Below are positions 8,225 through 15,896 of a stretch of 64,000 bases of DNA, piece after piece; the stretch's first letter is position 1; the number at the start of each line of letters is the position of its first letter. Source of the stretch: Corynebacterium uropygiale. Lineage in GTDB: Bacteria > Actinomycetota > Actinomycetes > Mycobacteriales > Mycobacteriaceae. The stretch spans positions 186,001-250,000 of the forward strand of contig NZ_JAKGSI010000001.1 of NCBI RefSeq assembly GCF_021568315.1, given 5' to 3'. Below the pieces are notes generated by a model. It did no database searches, was not told the DNA's origin, and saw only the letters and a list, made by a program, of their open reading frames with translations. Both the position numbers and the translations under genes were made by a program.

Positions 8225-9076
8225 ATGGAGCACCCCGCTTACAGTCAGCTTCGGCCGGTCACGGCATCCGCGGCCGTTGTTCTTTGCCCGAATCCTGGTT
8301 ATGCCGCCCTCGAGGGCACGAATTCTTGGGTGATTCGCGCCCCAGAGGATGAATACAGCATCGTCATTGATCCGGGTCCTGAGGACGAGGGCCACCTCAA
8401 CGTCCTCCACTCCCGGGCAGACAAGGTGGGGCTCATCCTGCTCACGCACCGGCACCACGATCACGCGGACGGCGCCCACCGCTTCCGCCAGCTCACGGGG
8501 GCTCCGGTGCGCGCCTTTGACCCGACGCACTGCTATGGCGCGGAGAAGCTCGAGGATGGGGAGATCATCAAGATCGAGGGCGTGACCCCGCAGATCGAGG
8601 TCGTCCACACCCCCGGCCACACGGCCGACGCCGTCTGCTTCTTCATCTGGTCGGGGGAGCCGGGCTCCTCCACCCTCGAGGGCATCGTCACGGGAGACAC
8701 CATCGCGGGGCGCCACACGACGATGATCTCCGAGACCGACGGCGACCTCGGCGATTATCTCCGCTCCCTCCACATGCTCAAGGAGCGCGGCAAGGGCATC
8801 CCGCTGCTCCCCGGGCACGGGCCCGACGGCGCGGACGTCTCCGCCTTCGCGGAGAAGTACATCGGCCGCCGCGAGTACCGCCTCCAGCAGATCCACGAGG
8901 CCTGGGAGAAATACGGCAAGGACATCGAGCTCCAGAAGCTCATCGACGTCATGTATGACGACGTGGACCCCGTCCTCCGCGGTGCCGCCGAGCAATCCAC
9001 CCGCGTGGCCCTGCGCTACCTCGCTGAGCACGAGGGAGAAGGCAGCGGCGAGGACACCCCCGCCGGCGCCGAATAA
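8225..9076 (+). CDS. MBL-fold metallohydrolase (Rv3677c type)
   Basis: Protein of 283 residues with the metallo-beta-lactamase fold. The metal motif THRHHDHADG lies near residue 80, VVHTPGHTADAVCF provides the next His, GDTIAG the Asp, and LLPGHGPDG the last His. A C-terminal helical region with RREYRLQQIHEAWE resembles the LACTB2/RNase-like subgroup, some members of which are endoribonucleases, so hydrolysis of RNA or a thioester are both possible. It lies between the RidA gene and the convergent glxR, as Rv3677c does beside crp in M. tuberculosis. A strong hairpin terminator follows the stop. Confidence 0.88.
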   Translation: MEHPAYSQLRPVTASAAVVLCPNPGYAALEGTNSWVIRAPEDEYSIVIDPGPEDEGHLNVLHSRADKVGLILLTHRHHDHADGAHRFRQLTGAPVRAFDPTHCYGAEKLEDGEIIKIEGVTPQIEVVHTPGHTADAVCFFIWSGEPGSSTLEGIVTGDTIAGRHTTMISETDGDLGDYLRSLHMLKERGKGIPLLPGHGPDGADVSAFAEKYIGRREYRLQQIHEAWEKYGKDIELQKLIDVMYDDVDPVLRGAAEQSTRVALRYLAEHEGEGSGEDTPAGAE

Positions 9077-9107
9077 TAAGGCTGAAGAAGAACTCCTGAC
9101 AGCATTG

Positions 9108-9140
9108 CAGCCCCGTTCCTCCTGGTGAGGAGCGGGGCTG
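9108..9140. terminator. Hairpin terminator between convergent MBL and glxR genes
   Basis: CAGCCCCG at 9108-9115 pairs with CGGGGCTG at 9133-9140, with an inner TCCTC/GAGGA pairing. It is positioned to end the rightward MBL transcript and the leftward glxR transcript. Confidence 0.75.
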
Positions 9141-9244
9141 TGGTGTCTGTTGGGGCGGCTGCGGCTGCGCGCGGCCACACGCCGGACGCACATCGTGGCC
9201 GCGCGGGCTGAGGCACAAGACGTGGTGCCTCAGCGCTGGGGCTC

Positions 9245-9928
9245 TTAGCGTGCGCGGCGGGCGAGGTGCTCCGTGTCAACGATGAGCACGGACTTGCCCT
9301 CCAGACGGATCCACCCGCGGTGCGCGAAGGTGGCCAGCGCCTTGTTCACGGTCTCGCGGGATGCGCCGACGAGCTGGGCGATCTCTTCCTGCGTGAGGTC
9401 GTGGTTGACGCGGAGTGCCGCGCCCTCCTGGGAGCCGAAGCGGTTAGCCAGCTGGAGGAGGGTCTTCGCGACGCGGCCGGGCACGTCGGTGAAGATGAGG
9501 TCCGCGAGGTTGGCGTTGGTGCGGCGCAGGCGGCGGGCGAGAACGCGGAGAAGCTGCTGGGAGATCTCCGGGTGCTGCTCGATCCACTGGCGCAGCATCT
9601 CAGAATTCATGGTGGCAGCGTGGACCTCGGTGACGCAGATCGCGGAGGAGGTGCGGGGGCCCGGATCGAAGATGGAGAGCTCGCCGAACATGTCCGAGGG
9701 GCCCATGATGGACAGCAGGTTCTCGCGGCCGTCCGGCGCGTGGCGGGCAAGCTTCACCTTGCCGGCAGTGATGATGTAGAGGCGGTCACCCGGATCGCCC
9801 TCATCGAAAATCGTGGTGCCGCGGGGGAAGCGGACGGTTTCCATCTCCGCAATGAGGTTGTCAACGGCCACCGGATCAACCCCCTGGAAGATACCGGCGC
9901 GGGAGAGGATCTCCTTAACACCTTCCAC
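9245..9928 (-). CDS. glxR: cAMP-responsive global regulator GlxR (CRP family)
   Basis: Protein of 227 residues, the full length of GlxR. The N-terminal cyclic-nucleotide-binding domain has the phosphate-binding cassette [16 protein letters not shown] (Arg-Thr-Ser contact cAMP). The C-terminal helix-turn-helix is [20 protein letters not shown]. The sequence is nearly that of C. glutamicum GlxR as I remember it. It binds TGTGA-N6-TCACA operators when loaded with cAMP and controls carbon uptake, central metabolism and respiration. The GTG at 9928 was chosen because AAGGAG lies 7 nt upstream and the known protein starts there. Its likely cAMP source, cyaB, is about 20 kb away in this window, and candidate operators lie at the GntP-like gene, the symporter and sdhC. 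Confidence 0.95.
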   Translation of the reverse strand: MEGVKEILSRAGIFQGVDPVAVDNLIAEMETVRFPRGTTIFDEGDPGDRLYIITAGKVKLARHAPDGRENLLSIMGPSDMFGELSIFDPGPRTSSAICVTEVHAATMNSEMLRQWIEQHPEISQQLLRVLARRLRRTNANLADLIFTDVPGRVAKTLLQLANRFGSQEGAALRVNHDLTQEEIAQLVGASRETVNKALATFAHRGWIRLEGKSVLIVDTEHLARRAR

Positions 9929-10025
9929 AGAAAACTCCTTAGTAATGACGTGCACACCTTCCGGCTCACGGGGCTGGTCTTTTACACGAAGGACCGGAGG
10001 TCAACCTGCACGCGTCGATAGCAGT

Positions 10026-10059
10026 GTGTCCACGACCACTGTAGCGTGCCATCCGTCAC
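10026..10059. promoter_or_regulatory. Possible GlxR autoregulatory half-matching sites
   Basis: Two stretches upstream of glxR have GTG-N8-CAC spacing: GTGTCCACGACCAC (10026-10039) and GTGCCATCCGTCAC (10046-10059). Both keep the outer triplets of the GlxR consensus but miss inner bases. C. glutamicum glxR is reported to be autoregulated, so these are the places to look, with weak support. Confidence 0.25.
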
Positions 10060-10123
10060 TTTTGCATCCCAGAAGTGAAAAAATCACGTAAAGCCCGGTT
10101 TATCCCACAATGGGGGTGAAACT

Positions 10124-10219
10124 CTACCCCTGAGGCAGCACGGCTGACTCCAAGCGCTCCATTTGGGTGGCAAAGAGGCCGAGCACGATGGGAGTCGCAA
10201 TCACGAGGAGAAAGAGCAT
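10124..10219 (-). CDS. Very small predicted membrane protein (31 aa)
   Basis: The open frame encodes 31 residues, MLFLLVIATPIVLGLFATQM followed by a short charged tail ending VLPQG. The first 20 residues form one transmembrane helix and ERLE sits at the membrane border. No Shine-Dalgarno sequence precedes the ATG, but a TAGAAT -10 box ends 6 nt upstream, the same leaderless layout seen at other genes here, back to back with that of nth. This supports a real gene. I do not recognise a function. It fills the glxR-nth gap, where mycobacteria have a small membrane protein gene next to crp. Confidence 0.5.
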   Translation of the reverse strand: MLFLLVIATPIVLGLFATQMERLESAVLPQG

Positions 10220-10225
10220 AAAGGC

Positions 10226-10231
10226 ATTCTA
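10226..10231 (-). promoter_or_regulatory. -10 box of the 31-aa membrane protein gene
   Basis: TAGAAT on the minus strand, 6 nt before the ATG at 10219. Confidence 0.4.
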
Positions 10232-10242
10232 TCCCCGGGCGT

Positions 10243-10248
10243 TAGGAT
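10243..10248 (+). promoter_or_regulatory. -10 box of nth, leaderless
   Basis: TAGGAT with 7 nt to the ATG at 10256. It favours that start over the in-frame ATG at 10247, which lies inside the box. Confidence 0.5.
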
Positions 10249-10255
10249 GGAACCC

Positions 10256-11071
10256 ATGCCCTCAAGCCTCACCCGCTATACCACACCGGCCACGCGCCCG
10301 CGGCCCGGCACGCATCCTGCCCGACGGGGAACGGAGAGTGCGCTCGCCCGGACGCGCCGGGCGCGGAGGATCAATCGGACGCTCGCCCGCGCCTACCCCG
10401 ACGCCCACTGCGAGCTCACCTTCCGCTCGCCCTTCGAGCTGCTCGTCGCCACGGTGCTCTCGGCGCAGTGCACGGATGTGCGGGTCAACCAGGTGACGCC
10501 GGCCCTCTTCCGCCGCTTCCCGGGCCCGGCGGAGATGGCGCAGGCCCCCCAGGTGGAGGTGGAGGAGCTCATCCGCTCCACGGGTTTTTATCGGGCAAAG
10601 GCGCGCAACATCATCGCGCTGAGTGAGCGGATCGTGGGGGAGCATGGTGGCGAGGTGCCCCGTGACCTGGATTCCCTCGTCGCGCTCCCCGGGGTGGGCC
10701 GCAAGACGGCGCATGTGGTGCGCGGGAATGCGTTTGGGGTGCCGGGCCTCACGGTGGACACGCACTTCGGGCGCCTGAGCAGGCGATTGGGCCTCAGCTC
10801 CGAGGAGGATCCGCTGCGGATCGAGAAGGACATCGCGCAGCTCATCGAGAAGAGCGAGTGGACCATGTTCTCCCACCGCATGATTTTCCACGGCCGCCGC
10901 GTCTGCCACTCTCGGCGCGCCGCGTGCGGGGCGTGTTTCCTCGCGGCGGACTGTCCCTCCTTTGGGGAGGCCGGCCCCACCGACCCCGCCCTCGCCGAGT
11001 CCCTCCTCACCGGCGATAACGTCGAGCACCTCGCACGCATGGCCGGCCTCGACCCCGAGGAGGAATCATGA
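10256..11071 (+). CDS. nth: Endonuclease III (DNA glycosylase/AP lyase)
   Basis: Protein of 271 residues of the HhH-GPD family. It has ATVLSAQCTDVRVNQVTP near residue 65, the helix-hairpin-helix LPGVGRKTAHVV carrying the catalytic Lys, then VDTHFGRLSRRLGL with the catalytic Asp. The [4Fe-4S] cluster cysteines are spaced C-x6-C-x2-C-x5-C in CHSRRAACGACFLAADC. It removes oxidised pyrimidines and cleaves the abasic site in base-excision repair. The N-terminus is some 40 residues longer than the E. coli enzyme and basic, as is common in actinobacteria. The stop overlaps the next start by 4 nt (ATGA), placing it first in an nth, tlpA-like, NUDIX, protease operon. Confidence 0.95.
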   Translation: MPSSLTRYTTPATRPRPGTHPARRGTESALARTRRARRINRTLARAYPDAHCELTFRSPFELLVATVLSAQCTDVRVNQVTPALFRRFPGPAEMAQAPQVEVEELIRSTGFYRAKARNIIALSERIVGEHGGEVPRDLDSLVALPGVGRKTAHVVRGNAFGVPGLTVDTHFGRLSRRLGLSSEEDPLRIEKDIAQLIEKSEWTMFSHRMIFHGRRVCHSRRAACGACFLAADCPSFGEAGPTDPALAESLLTGDNVEHLARMAGLDPEEES

Positions 11072-11667
11072 AACCGGCGGTCCGATGGTCCATCCTCGGG
11101 ATCATCATCATCTCCGTGCTCATCGCGCTCGCTGTGCCCCGGCTCCTACGCTCCCCGGAGCCCTCGGGATCAGAGGGCTCGACGTCCACCTCAGCGCCCT
11201 CCCAGCCGGCGCGGGAGCGCGCTGAGCCTCAGTCCGCGGCCGCCGGGAGCCGCCCGGATTGCCCGAGCGTCGACCTCGGCAAGGTGCAGCTGGACTGCCT
11301 CGGCGGACACGCGGACGCGGCGCCGGCCCGGGATGTCACGGTGGTGAACCTCTGGGCCTGGTGGTGCGCGCCGTGCCGGGAGGAGCTTCCGGTGCTGGAC
11401 GAGTACGCGCGGAAGCATCCGGAGTATGCCGTCGTCGGCGCACATGTGGATCCGCAGGGGCAGGCCGGGGCGGATTTCCTCACGGAGACGGGGGTCTCGC
11501 TGCCGAGTCTCGCGGACCCGACTGAGCAGCTCGCCATCACGTATGGGCTGCCCAAGGCGGTGCCGATCACCCTCGTCTTCCGGGAGGGGAAGCTCGCGGG
11601 GATGTTCCCGCAGGTCTTCCACTCGGTGGAGGACCTCGACGCCGCGGTGAGTTCGGTGCTCGCATGA
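11068..11667 (+). CDS. TlpA/ResA-type membrane-anchored thioredoxin
   Basis: Protein of 199 residues. An N-terminal membrane anchor (about residues 6-28) is followed by a Ser/Pro-rich linker and a thioredoxin-fold domain. The redox motif WAWWCAPCREELPVL gives the active-site CAPC, and a cis-proline region (KAVPITLVF) follows. It should act outside the membrane as a thiol-disulfide reductant or oxidoreductase. The order nth, this gene, NUDIX, marP-like matches Rv3674c-Rv3671c. It overlaps nth and the next gene by 4 nt each, so the four are translationally coupled. Confidence 0.88.
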   Translation: MKPAVRWSILGIIIISVLIALAVPRLLRSPEPSGSEGSTSTSAPSQPARERAEPQSAAAGSRPDCPSVDLGKVQLDCLGGHADAAPARDVTVVNLWAWWCAPCREELPVLDEYARKHPEYAVVGAHVDPQGQAGADFLTETGVSLPSLADPTEQLAITYGLPKAVPITLVFREGKLAGMFPQVFHSVEDLDAAVSSVLA

Positions 11668-12431
11668 GTCGGCGCAGTGTGGCGACAGACGACCTCGCGC
11701 TGCCCGGCTGGCTGCGGGGGCTCTATGACTCGGCGAGGAGGACGGCGCCGGCGACCCCTGGGCTCGACGGCCGCCCGGCGGGGACGCGGCCGCGCCGGGG
11801 CACAGAACCCGGGCGCCACTCGGCGGTCTTGCTGATGTTCTCCGGGGAGAGCTGGGAGGACGGGCAGCTGCTGCTCACGCACCGCTCGCCGAGCATGCGC
11901 TCGCACGCCGGCCAGGTGGCCTTTCCCGGGGGACGGGTGGACCCGGGGGACCGCGATGTCATCGACACGGCGCTGCGTGAAGCGGCGGAGGAGACCGGCC
12001 TCGACCGGGCGGGGGTGACCCCGCTGCTCACCCTGCCGGATGCCCACACGCACCGGGGTGCGTCGGTGAGCCCGGTGCTCGCGTGGTCGCCCACGCCCGG
12101 CAGGGTCTGGGCCGCGAGCCCCGAGGAGACCGATCACGTCTTCTACTGTTCCCTGCCGGAGCTGGTGCGGCCGGAGAATCGGCTCATGGTGGGGCGTCGG
12201 CACCCTCGCACCGGAGCCCCGTGGCGCGGGCCCGCCTTTTGGGCGGAGGGCTACCTCGTGTGGGGTTTTACCGCCGGCGTGCTGGCCGGGGTGCTCGCGG
12301 CGGGAGGCTGGGAAGACGCCTGGGATCGCGACACTACCTATCCGCTCGCGGAGATGATCCGCCGATCGCGCAATAATGAGAAACTAAACGATGACCACCG
12401 AGGCCCCCGTGGCGGAAAGATAAACGAGTGA
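11664..12431 (+). CDS. NUDIX hydrolase, probable CoA pyrophosphatase
   Basis: Protein of 255 residues. The NUDIX box is visible as GGRVDPGDRDVIDTALREAA followed by EETGLD (about residues 91-116), preceded by SHAGQVAFP. The combination of HAGQVAFPGGR and a box with Asp-Pro-Gly-Asp is typical of the CoA diphosphatase branch (NudL/YeaB), which splits CoA into 3',5'-ADP and phosphopantetheine. The substrate is inferred from that motif only. It sits in the nth to marP-like operon with 4-nt overlaps on both sides. Confidence 0.85.
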   Translation: MSRRSVATDDLALPGWLRGLYDSARRTAPATPGLDGRPAGTRPRRGTEPGRHSAVLLMFSGESWEDGQLLLTHRSPSMRSHAGQVAFPGGRVDPGDRDVIDTALREAAEETGLDRAGVTPLLTLPDAHTHRGASVSPVLAWSPTPGRVWAASPEETDHVFYCSLPELVRPENRLMVGRRHPRTGAPWRGPAFWAEGYLVWGFTAGVLAGVLAAGGWEDAWDRDTTYPLAEMIRRSRNNEKLNDDHRGPRGGKINE

Positions 12432-13657
12432 CACCTAGTCTCATCATCGACCTCGTGCTCGCCCTGGGCATCATTGTGACGCTGATCCAGGGGTGGCGGA
12501 TGGGGGCCGCGATCTCCATCTTCAGCACCGTGGGAGGGATTGCCGGGCTGATCGGCGGAGCGGTGCTGGCGCCGACGGTCATGACCTACGTCGACACGAC
12601 GGGTCTGCGGATCCTCGCCGCGCTCGGGCTCATTGTGTTGCTGTTGGTCATCGGGGAGATTATCGGTGGGGCGATCGGCGGTCGGGTGCGCGCCGCCCTG
12701 CCGCGTTCCTCCGGGAGGGCGATCGACTCCCTCGTGGGAGCCATCTTCCAGCCTCTGGCGATGCTGCTGGTGGCCTGGCTCATTGCGCACCCGCTGGCCG
12801 TCGGCTCCGCGGGGCCGCTGACGGATGGGGTGCGGGGCTCGCGGATCCTCGCGACGACGAACCGCCTCCTCCCGCAGCGCGTGGAGCAGCTGCCGGACCG
12901 CATCTCCGCCATGCTCAGCGACAGCGGCATCCCGCCGATCATGAGCATCTACGAGGGGCACAACACGGACGTGGAGCCGCCCGCCATCGAGGTGGAGGAC
13001 AAGGCGCTGGTGGCCTCGCTGCGGCCCAGCGTCATCCACGTCATGGGCGACGCCGAGCAGTGCTCCCGCCGGCTCATGGGCTCCGGCTTCGTGGCCGCCC
13101 CCGACTACGTCATCACGAATGCGCACGTCGTGGCGGGGACAAACGAGGTCAACCTCGACACGACGCAGGGCCTCAAGGCCGCGCAGGTGGTTTACTACAA
13201 CCCGCATGTTGACCTCGCGGTGCTCTACTCCCCGGAGCTCGACCTGCCGGTGCTGCCCTGGGCGGAGGAGAGCGCCGAGACGGGCGATGATGCGATCGTC
13301 ATGGGATTCCCGGAGTCCGGGCCATTCACGGCCTCGCCCGCGCGCGTGCGTGAGCGGCTCACCATCGCGGGGCCGGATATTTATGCCAGTGGACGCGTGG
13401 AACGGGAGGCCTACACCCTCCGTGGCTCCGTGCGCCAGGGGAACTCCGGCGGCCCGGTGGTGAACGCGGAGGGGCGCGTCATTGGGGTGATCTTCGGCGC
13501 GGCTGTCGATGATGCCGACACCGGCTACGCCCTCACCAAGGATGAGGTCTTCCGCACGGTCGGCGACGTCACCGCCCTCCACGATCCGGTGGGGACCGAG
13601 CAGTGCGTCGCCAGCGCGCAGCCAAGCACCGCGACGGTGCACCCGAGCGCGGGCTAG
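12428..13657 (+). CDS. marP: MarP-type membrane serine protease
   Basis: Protein of 409 residues starting at GTG within a 4-nt overlap. Four membrane helices in the first 140 residues have a CvpA/colicin-V-production-like arrangement. A trypsin-fold periplasmic domain follows with the triad His in ITNAHVVAG, Asp in HVDLAVLY and Ser in RQGNSGGPVV. Two cysteines, AEQCSRR just before the domain and TEQCVAS at the end, correspond to the disulfide that activates M. tuberculosis MarP (Rv3671c), needed for survival in acid. The same role in acid or oxidative stress is likely here. It ends in a 4-nt overlap with the convergent hydrolase gene (CTAG shared by both stops). Confidence 0.9.
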   Translation: MTPSLIIDLVLALGIIVTLIQGWRMGAAISIFSTVGGIAGLIGGAVLAPTVMTYVDTTGLRILAALGLIVLLLVIGEIIGGAIGGRVRAALPRSSGRAIDSLVGAIFQPLAMLLVAWLIAHPLAVGSAGPLTDGVRGSRILATTNRLLPQRVEQLPDRISAMLSDSGIPPIMSIYEGHNTDVEPPAIEVEDKALVASLRPSVIHVMGDAEQCSRRLMGSGFVAAPDYVITNAHVVAGTNEVNLDTTQGLKAAQVVYYNPHVDLAVLYSPELDLPVLPWAEESAETGDDAIVMGFPESGPFTASPARVRERLTIAGPDIYASGRVEREAYTLRGSVRQGNSGGPVVNAEGRVIGVIFGAAVDDADTGYALTKDEVFRTVGDVTALHDPVGTEQCVASAQPSTATVHPSAG

Positions 13658-14505
13658 CTGTGGCGCAGGCGCATGCCGAGCGCCGGGACGATGGCGTCGA
13701 GAAATGCTCCCGGGTCCTCGATGTGGGGCAGGAGCTCCGTGTCCGGGATGTGGACGGAGCGGAAGGTTTCGCGGGTTCGACGTCGAGCCCTATCCTCCTG
13801 GACCTCCCACCCGGGGCCGCCCGGGTGGATGAGGGTGACGGGGGCGTCGATGGGCCGGCGGTACTGCTCGGAGGGGACTTTGGCCCAGACCAGTTCGATG
13901 TTGGACTTCACTGCGGGGCGCGGGCGCTCGGGGGCGAGCTCCGCGAGGCGCAGGGAGAGGTATTCCTCGAAGCGGTAGTCGTCGTGAAAACGGGCGTGGG
14001 TGCTGGCCACGAGGTTGCGTCGATAGGCGCCGGCGCTGGGTACGCCGCGGCGCCACAGGGCGGGGGGAAGGAGGCCCGGGATCGGTGGGAAGACCGTCCA
14101 CGGCTGGGTGAAGCGGAGGCGTCGGAGGTCCGCGGGGTGGATCGCGCCGATGCTGATGAGCGAGTCCACCATCGCTGGGTACTTGGACGCGACCGTCCAG
14201 GCGACAGCGCCGCCCGAGCCCTCGCCAATGAGGGTGGCAGAATCATGACCCAAGCTGCGAATGACGCCCGTGATGTCGCCGACTGTGCCGTGGAGGTCAT
14301 AGTCGAAGCGACCGGCCGGGTGGTCGGAGAGGCCGTAGCCGCGCATGTCGACGGCCGCGACGTGATAACCGCAGTCAGCGAGGGGGAGGAGGATATCTCG
14401 CCAGTCGAACCACGCCCCGCATGCCCCGTGGAGGAGCAGGATCAGGGGGTGATCGGCGCTGCCTGCGGTGGCAGCATGAAGGCGCACACCACGGGTGTGC
14501 ACCAT
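13654..14505 (-). CDS. Alpha/beta-hydrolase, EphE-like, with unusual nucleophile elbow
   Basis: Protein of 283 residues with the alpha/beta-hydrolase fold: oxyanion region LLLHGACGAWFDWR (about 24-37), VDMRGYGLSD (about 53-62), and a late His in LLPHIEDPGAF. It sits convergent to the marP-like gene, the place of ephE (Rv3670). The nucleophile elbow reads LIGEGSGGAVAW. Aligned to GHDWGG of epoxide hydrolases or GHSMGG of esterases, the nucleophile position is Gly, with Ser one residue later. Epoxide hydrolase activity therefore cannot be assumed. It may use the shifted Ser or have lost catalysis. Confidence 0.75.
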   Translation of the reverse strand: MVHTRGVRLHAATAGSADHPLILLLHGACGAWFDWRDILLPLADCGYHVAAVDMRGYGLSDHPAGRFDYDLHGTVGDITGVIRSLGHDSATLIGEGSGGAVAWTVASKYPAMVDSLISIGAIHPADLRRLRFTQPWTVFPPIPGLLPPALWRRGVPSAGAYRRNLVASTHARFHDDYRFEEYLSLRLAELAPERPRPAVKSNIELVWAKVPSEQYRRPIDAPVTLIHPGGPGWEVQEDRARRRTRETFRSVHIPDTELLPHIEDPGAFLDAIVPALGMRLRHS

Positions 14506-14534
14506 GTCATGACGAAAAGGGTCAGAGGGGATCC

Positions 14535-15041
14535 TCAGGAGTACATTCCTCGGGAGTTCGCCTCAAGCTTCTTCTGAGCCTGGCCGGGGACGAGCTTCTT
14601 CAGCTCCGTGACCGAATCGATGGTCTTCTCCGGCTTGCCGATCTTCTTCACCTTGAGGAAGCCGACCAGCGCGAGCAGCCCGGCGACCACGAGGATGATG
14701 GCGAACACAATAAGGAAGGCCGCCCACCACGGCAGCCAGATGTGCAGCAGGCCGGCAAGGAAAGCGAAGAAGAAGAAGGTGCTGTAGAGAGCCAGGACGC
14801 CCGCGGCGCCGAAGAGGCCGCCGCCCACTGCCCCCTTCTTCACTTCCTGGGCGAGCTCCGTCTTAGCGAGCTCCAGCTCGGAACGGAACAGGGTGGACAT
14901 CTGGCTGGTCGCGTTGCTGATCAGCGTGCCAATGGAACCCTCGCCCGCTGCGCTGGTATCCACATCACTGAGAGGGATGGAATTGACCTGAGCGGAGAAA
15001 TCCCCGCTCCCGTCAGTGAAGAGTCCGTCTTTGTTGCTCAC
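14535..15041 (-). CDS. Phage holin family (DUF1469) membrane protein, Rv3669 type
   Basis: Protein of 168 residues starting at GTG. A soluble N-terminal part includes the amphipathic helix FRSELELAKTELAQEVKKGA, two long hydrophobic segments follow (about 75-100 and 105-130), and the tail is basic. This is the pattern of the DUF1469 phage-holin superfamily (YqjE), which in actinobacteria are chromosomal membrane proteins and not lysis proteins. A GGAAAGAG ribosome-binding site precedes the start. The gene belongs to the conserved marP-ephE-Rv3669 neighbourhood. Function unknown. Confidence 0.82.
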   Translation of the reverse strand: MSNKDGLFTDGSGDFSAQVNSIPLSDVDTSAAGEGSIGTLISNATSQMSTLFRSELELAKTELAQEVKKGAVGGGLFGAAGVLALYSTFFFFAFLAGLLHIWLPWWAAFLIVFAIILVVAGLLALVGFLKVKKIGKPEKTIDSVTELKKLVPGQAQKKLEANSRGMYS

Positions 15042-15129
15042 GTTTGCTCTTTCCTCCGAAGGCGTTCAGATAATCCCAATGTTGCCACAGCTTCCCCATG
15101 CTGTGCGCATGGGGCCGCATCACGATGAT

Positions 15130-15135
15130 TATCGT
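15130..15135 (+). promoter_or_regulatory. -10 box of the Rv3662c-like gene, leaderless
   Basis: TATCGT with 7 nt to the ATG at 15143. Confidence 0.45.
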
Positions 15136-15142
15136 AGTGGAC

Positions 15143-15865
15143 ATGCCTTCTGAGTCCGACCCTTTGGCTCCCCTTCTGGCTGTGGGGGATGTCGCGGAGA
15201 GCTGCGAGCTGGCCTCGCGGGCGATCAATGCGGTGCACCGGCGCCCCGTCAATCTGAGGAAGTCGGATCTCACGTCCGCGGAGGCGGCGCTGCGCGGAGC
15301 CCAGGGCTCGGCGCTCCTCGCTGAGGGTGGCCCCATCCAGCCCGATCCGGAGAAGGACCCCGCCTTCCAGCGCATCATCCAGGTCTATGGGGTGCTGGGC
15401 CCCGAGGTCGCCCAGCGCAACGCCGCGATCCTCCTCCGCGCTCCGCGCCAAATGTTCTCGACGCTCGCCTCCCGGGCCGGCGTCCCGGCGCGTCCCGCTA
15501 CCCCAGACGCGGCGGCTCGGCTGGATCTCCTCTCCCGGCTGCTGAGCCGGCGGCCCTCCCCACATCCGGGGGTGCTCACTCAGGTGCTCCATGCAGAGAT
15601 TCTGAGCCAGGAGATCTTTGGGGAGGCCTCAGGTCCGATTGCTCGGGTGCTCAGCCGGCTCTGCGCCATAGGGACGGGCTTTGATCCCCGTGGCCTGTGC
15701 GTTCCTGAGGCCTATCTCCACCGCCATGAGGGTGAATACCGCGAGGTCATCGCAGGGTTCCCGCAGGATGCGGAGCACGCGGCCCAGGCCGTGTCCTTCC
15801 TGGCTCGGGCGTGGGAGGCGGGGGCGCGCGAGGCCGAAGGGATCGCGCGGCTGGCCTCGCACTGA
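15143..15865 (+). CDS. Conserved actinobacterial protein of unknown function (Rv3662c-like)
   Basis: Protein of 240 residues, mostly helical, without signal peptide or membrane segment. Parts that look conserved are DPLAPLLAVGDVAE at the start, then INAVHRRPVNLRKSDLTSAE, and FDPRGLCVPEAYLHRH in the last third. Mycobacterial relatives are labelled oxidoreductase, but I see no nucleotide-binding motif to justify that. The early part has a loose likeness to the N-terminal helices of Fic proteins, with no HPFx motif. It lies next to the HAD phosphatase gene and the ssd/Tad locus, as in mycobacteria, so a role tied to those genes is possible. Confidence 0.75.
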   Translation: MPSESDPLAPLLAVGDVAESCELASRAINAVHRRPVNLRKSDLTSAEAALRGAQGSALLAEGGPIQPDPEKDPAFQRIIQVYGVLGPEVAQRNAAILLRAPRQMFSTLASRAGVPARPATPDAAARLDLLSRLLSRRPSPHPGVLTQVLHAEILSQEIFGEASGPIARVLSRLCAIGTGFDPRGLCVPEAYLHRHEGEYREVIAGFPQDAEHAAQAVSFLARAWEAGAREAEGIARLASH

Positions 15866-15896
15866 TGGGTGCTGGGGTGGGAGGCTGCGGGGGCTT

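Noticed and set aside
10075..10087. GTGA-A5-TCAC palindrome as a GlxR site before glxR
   Set aside because: The spacer is one base too short (N5 where the consensus has N6), so half-sites would be out of phase.
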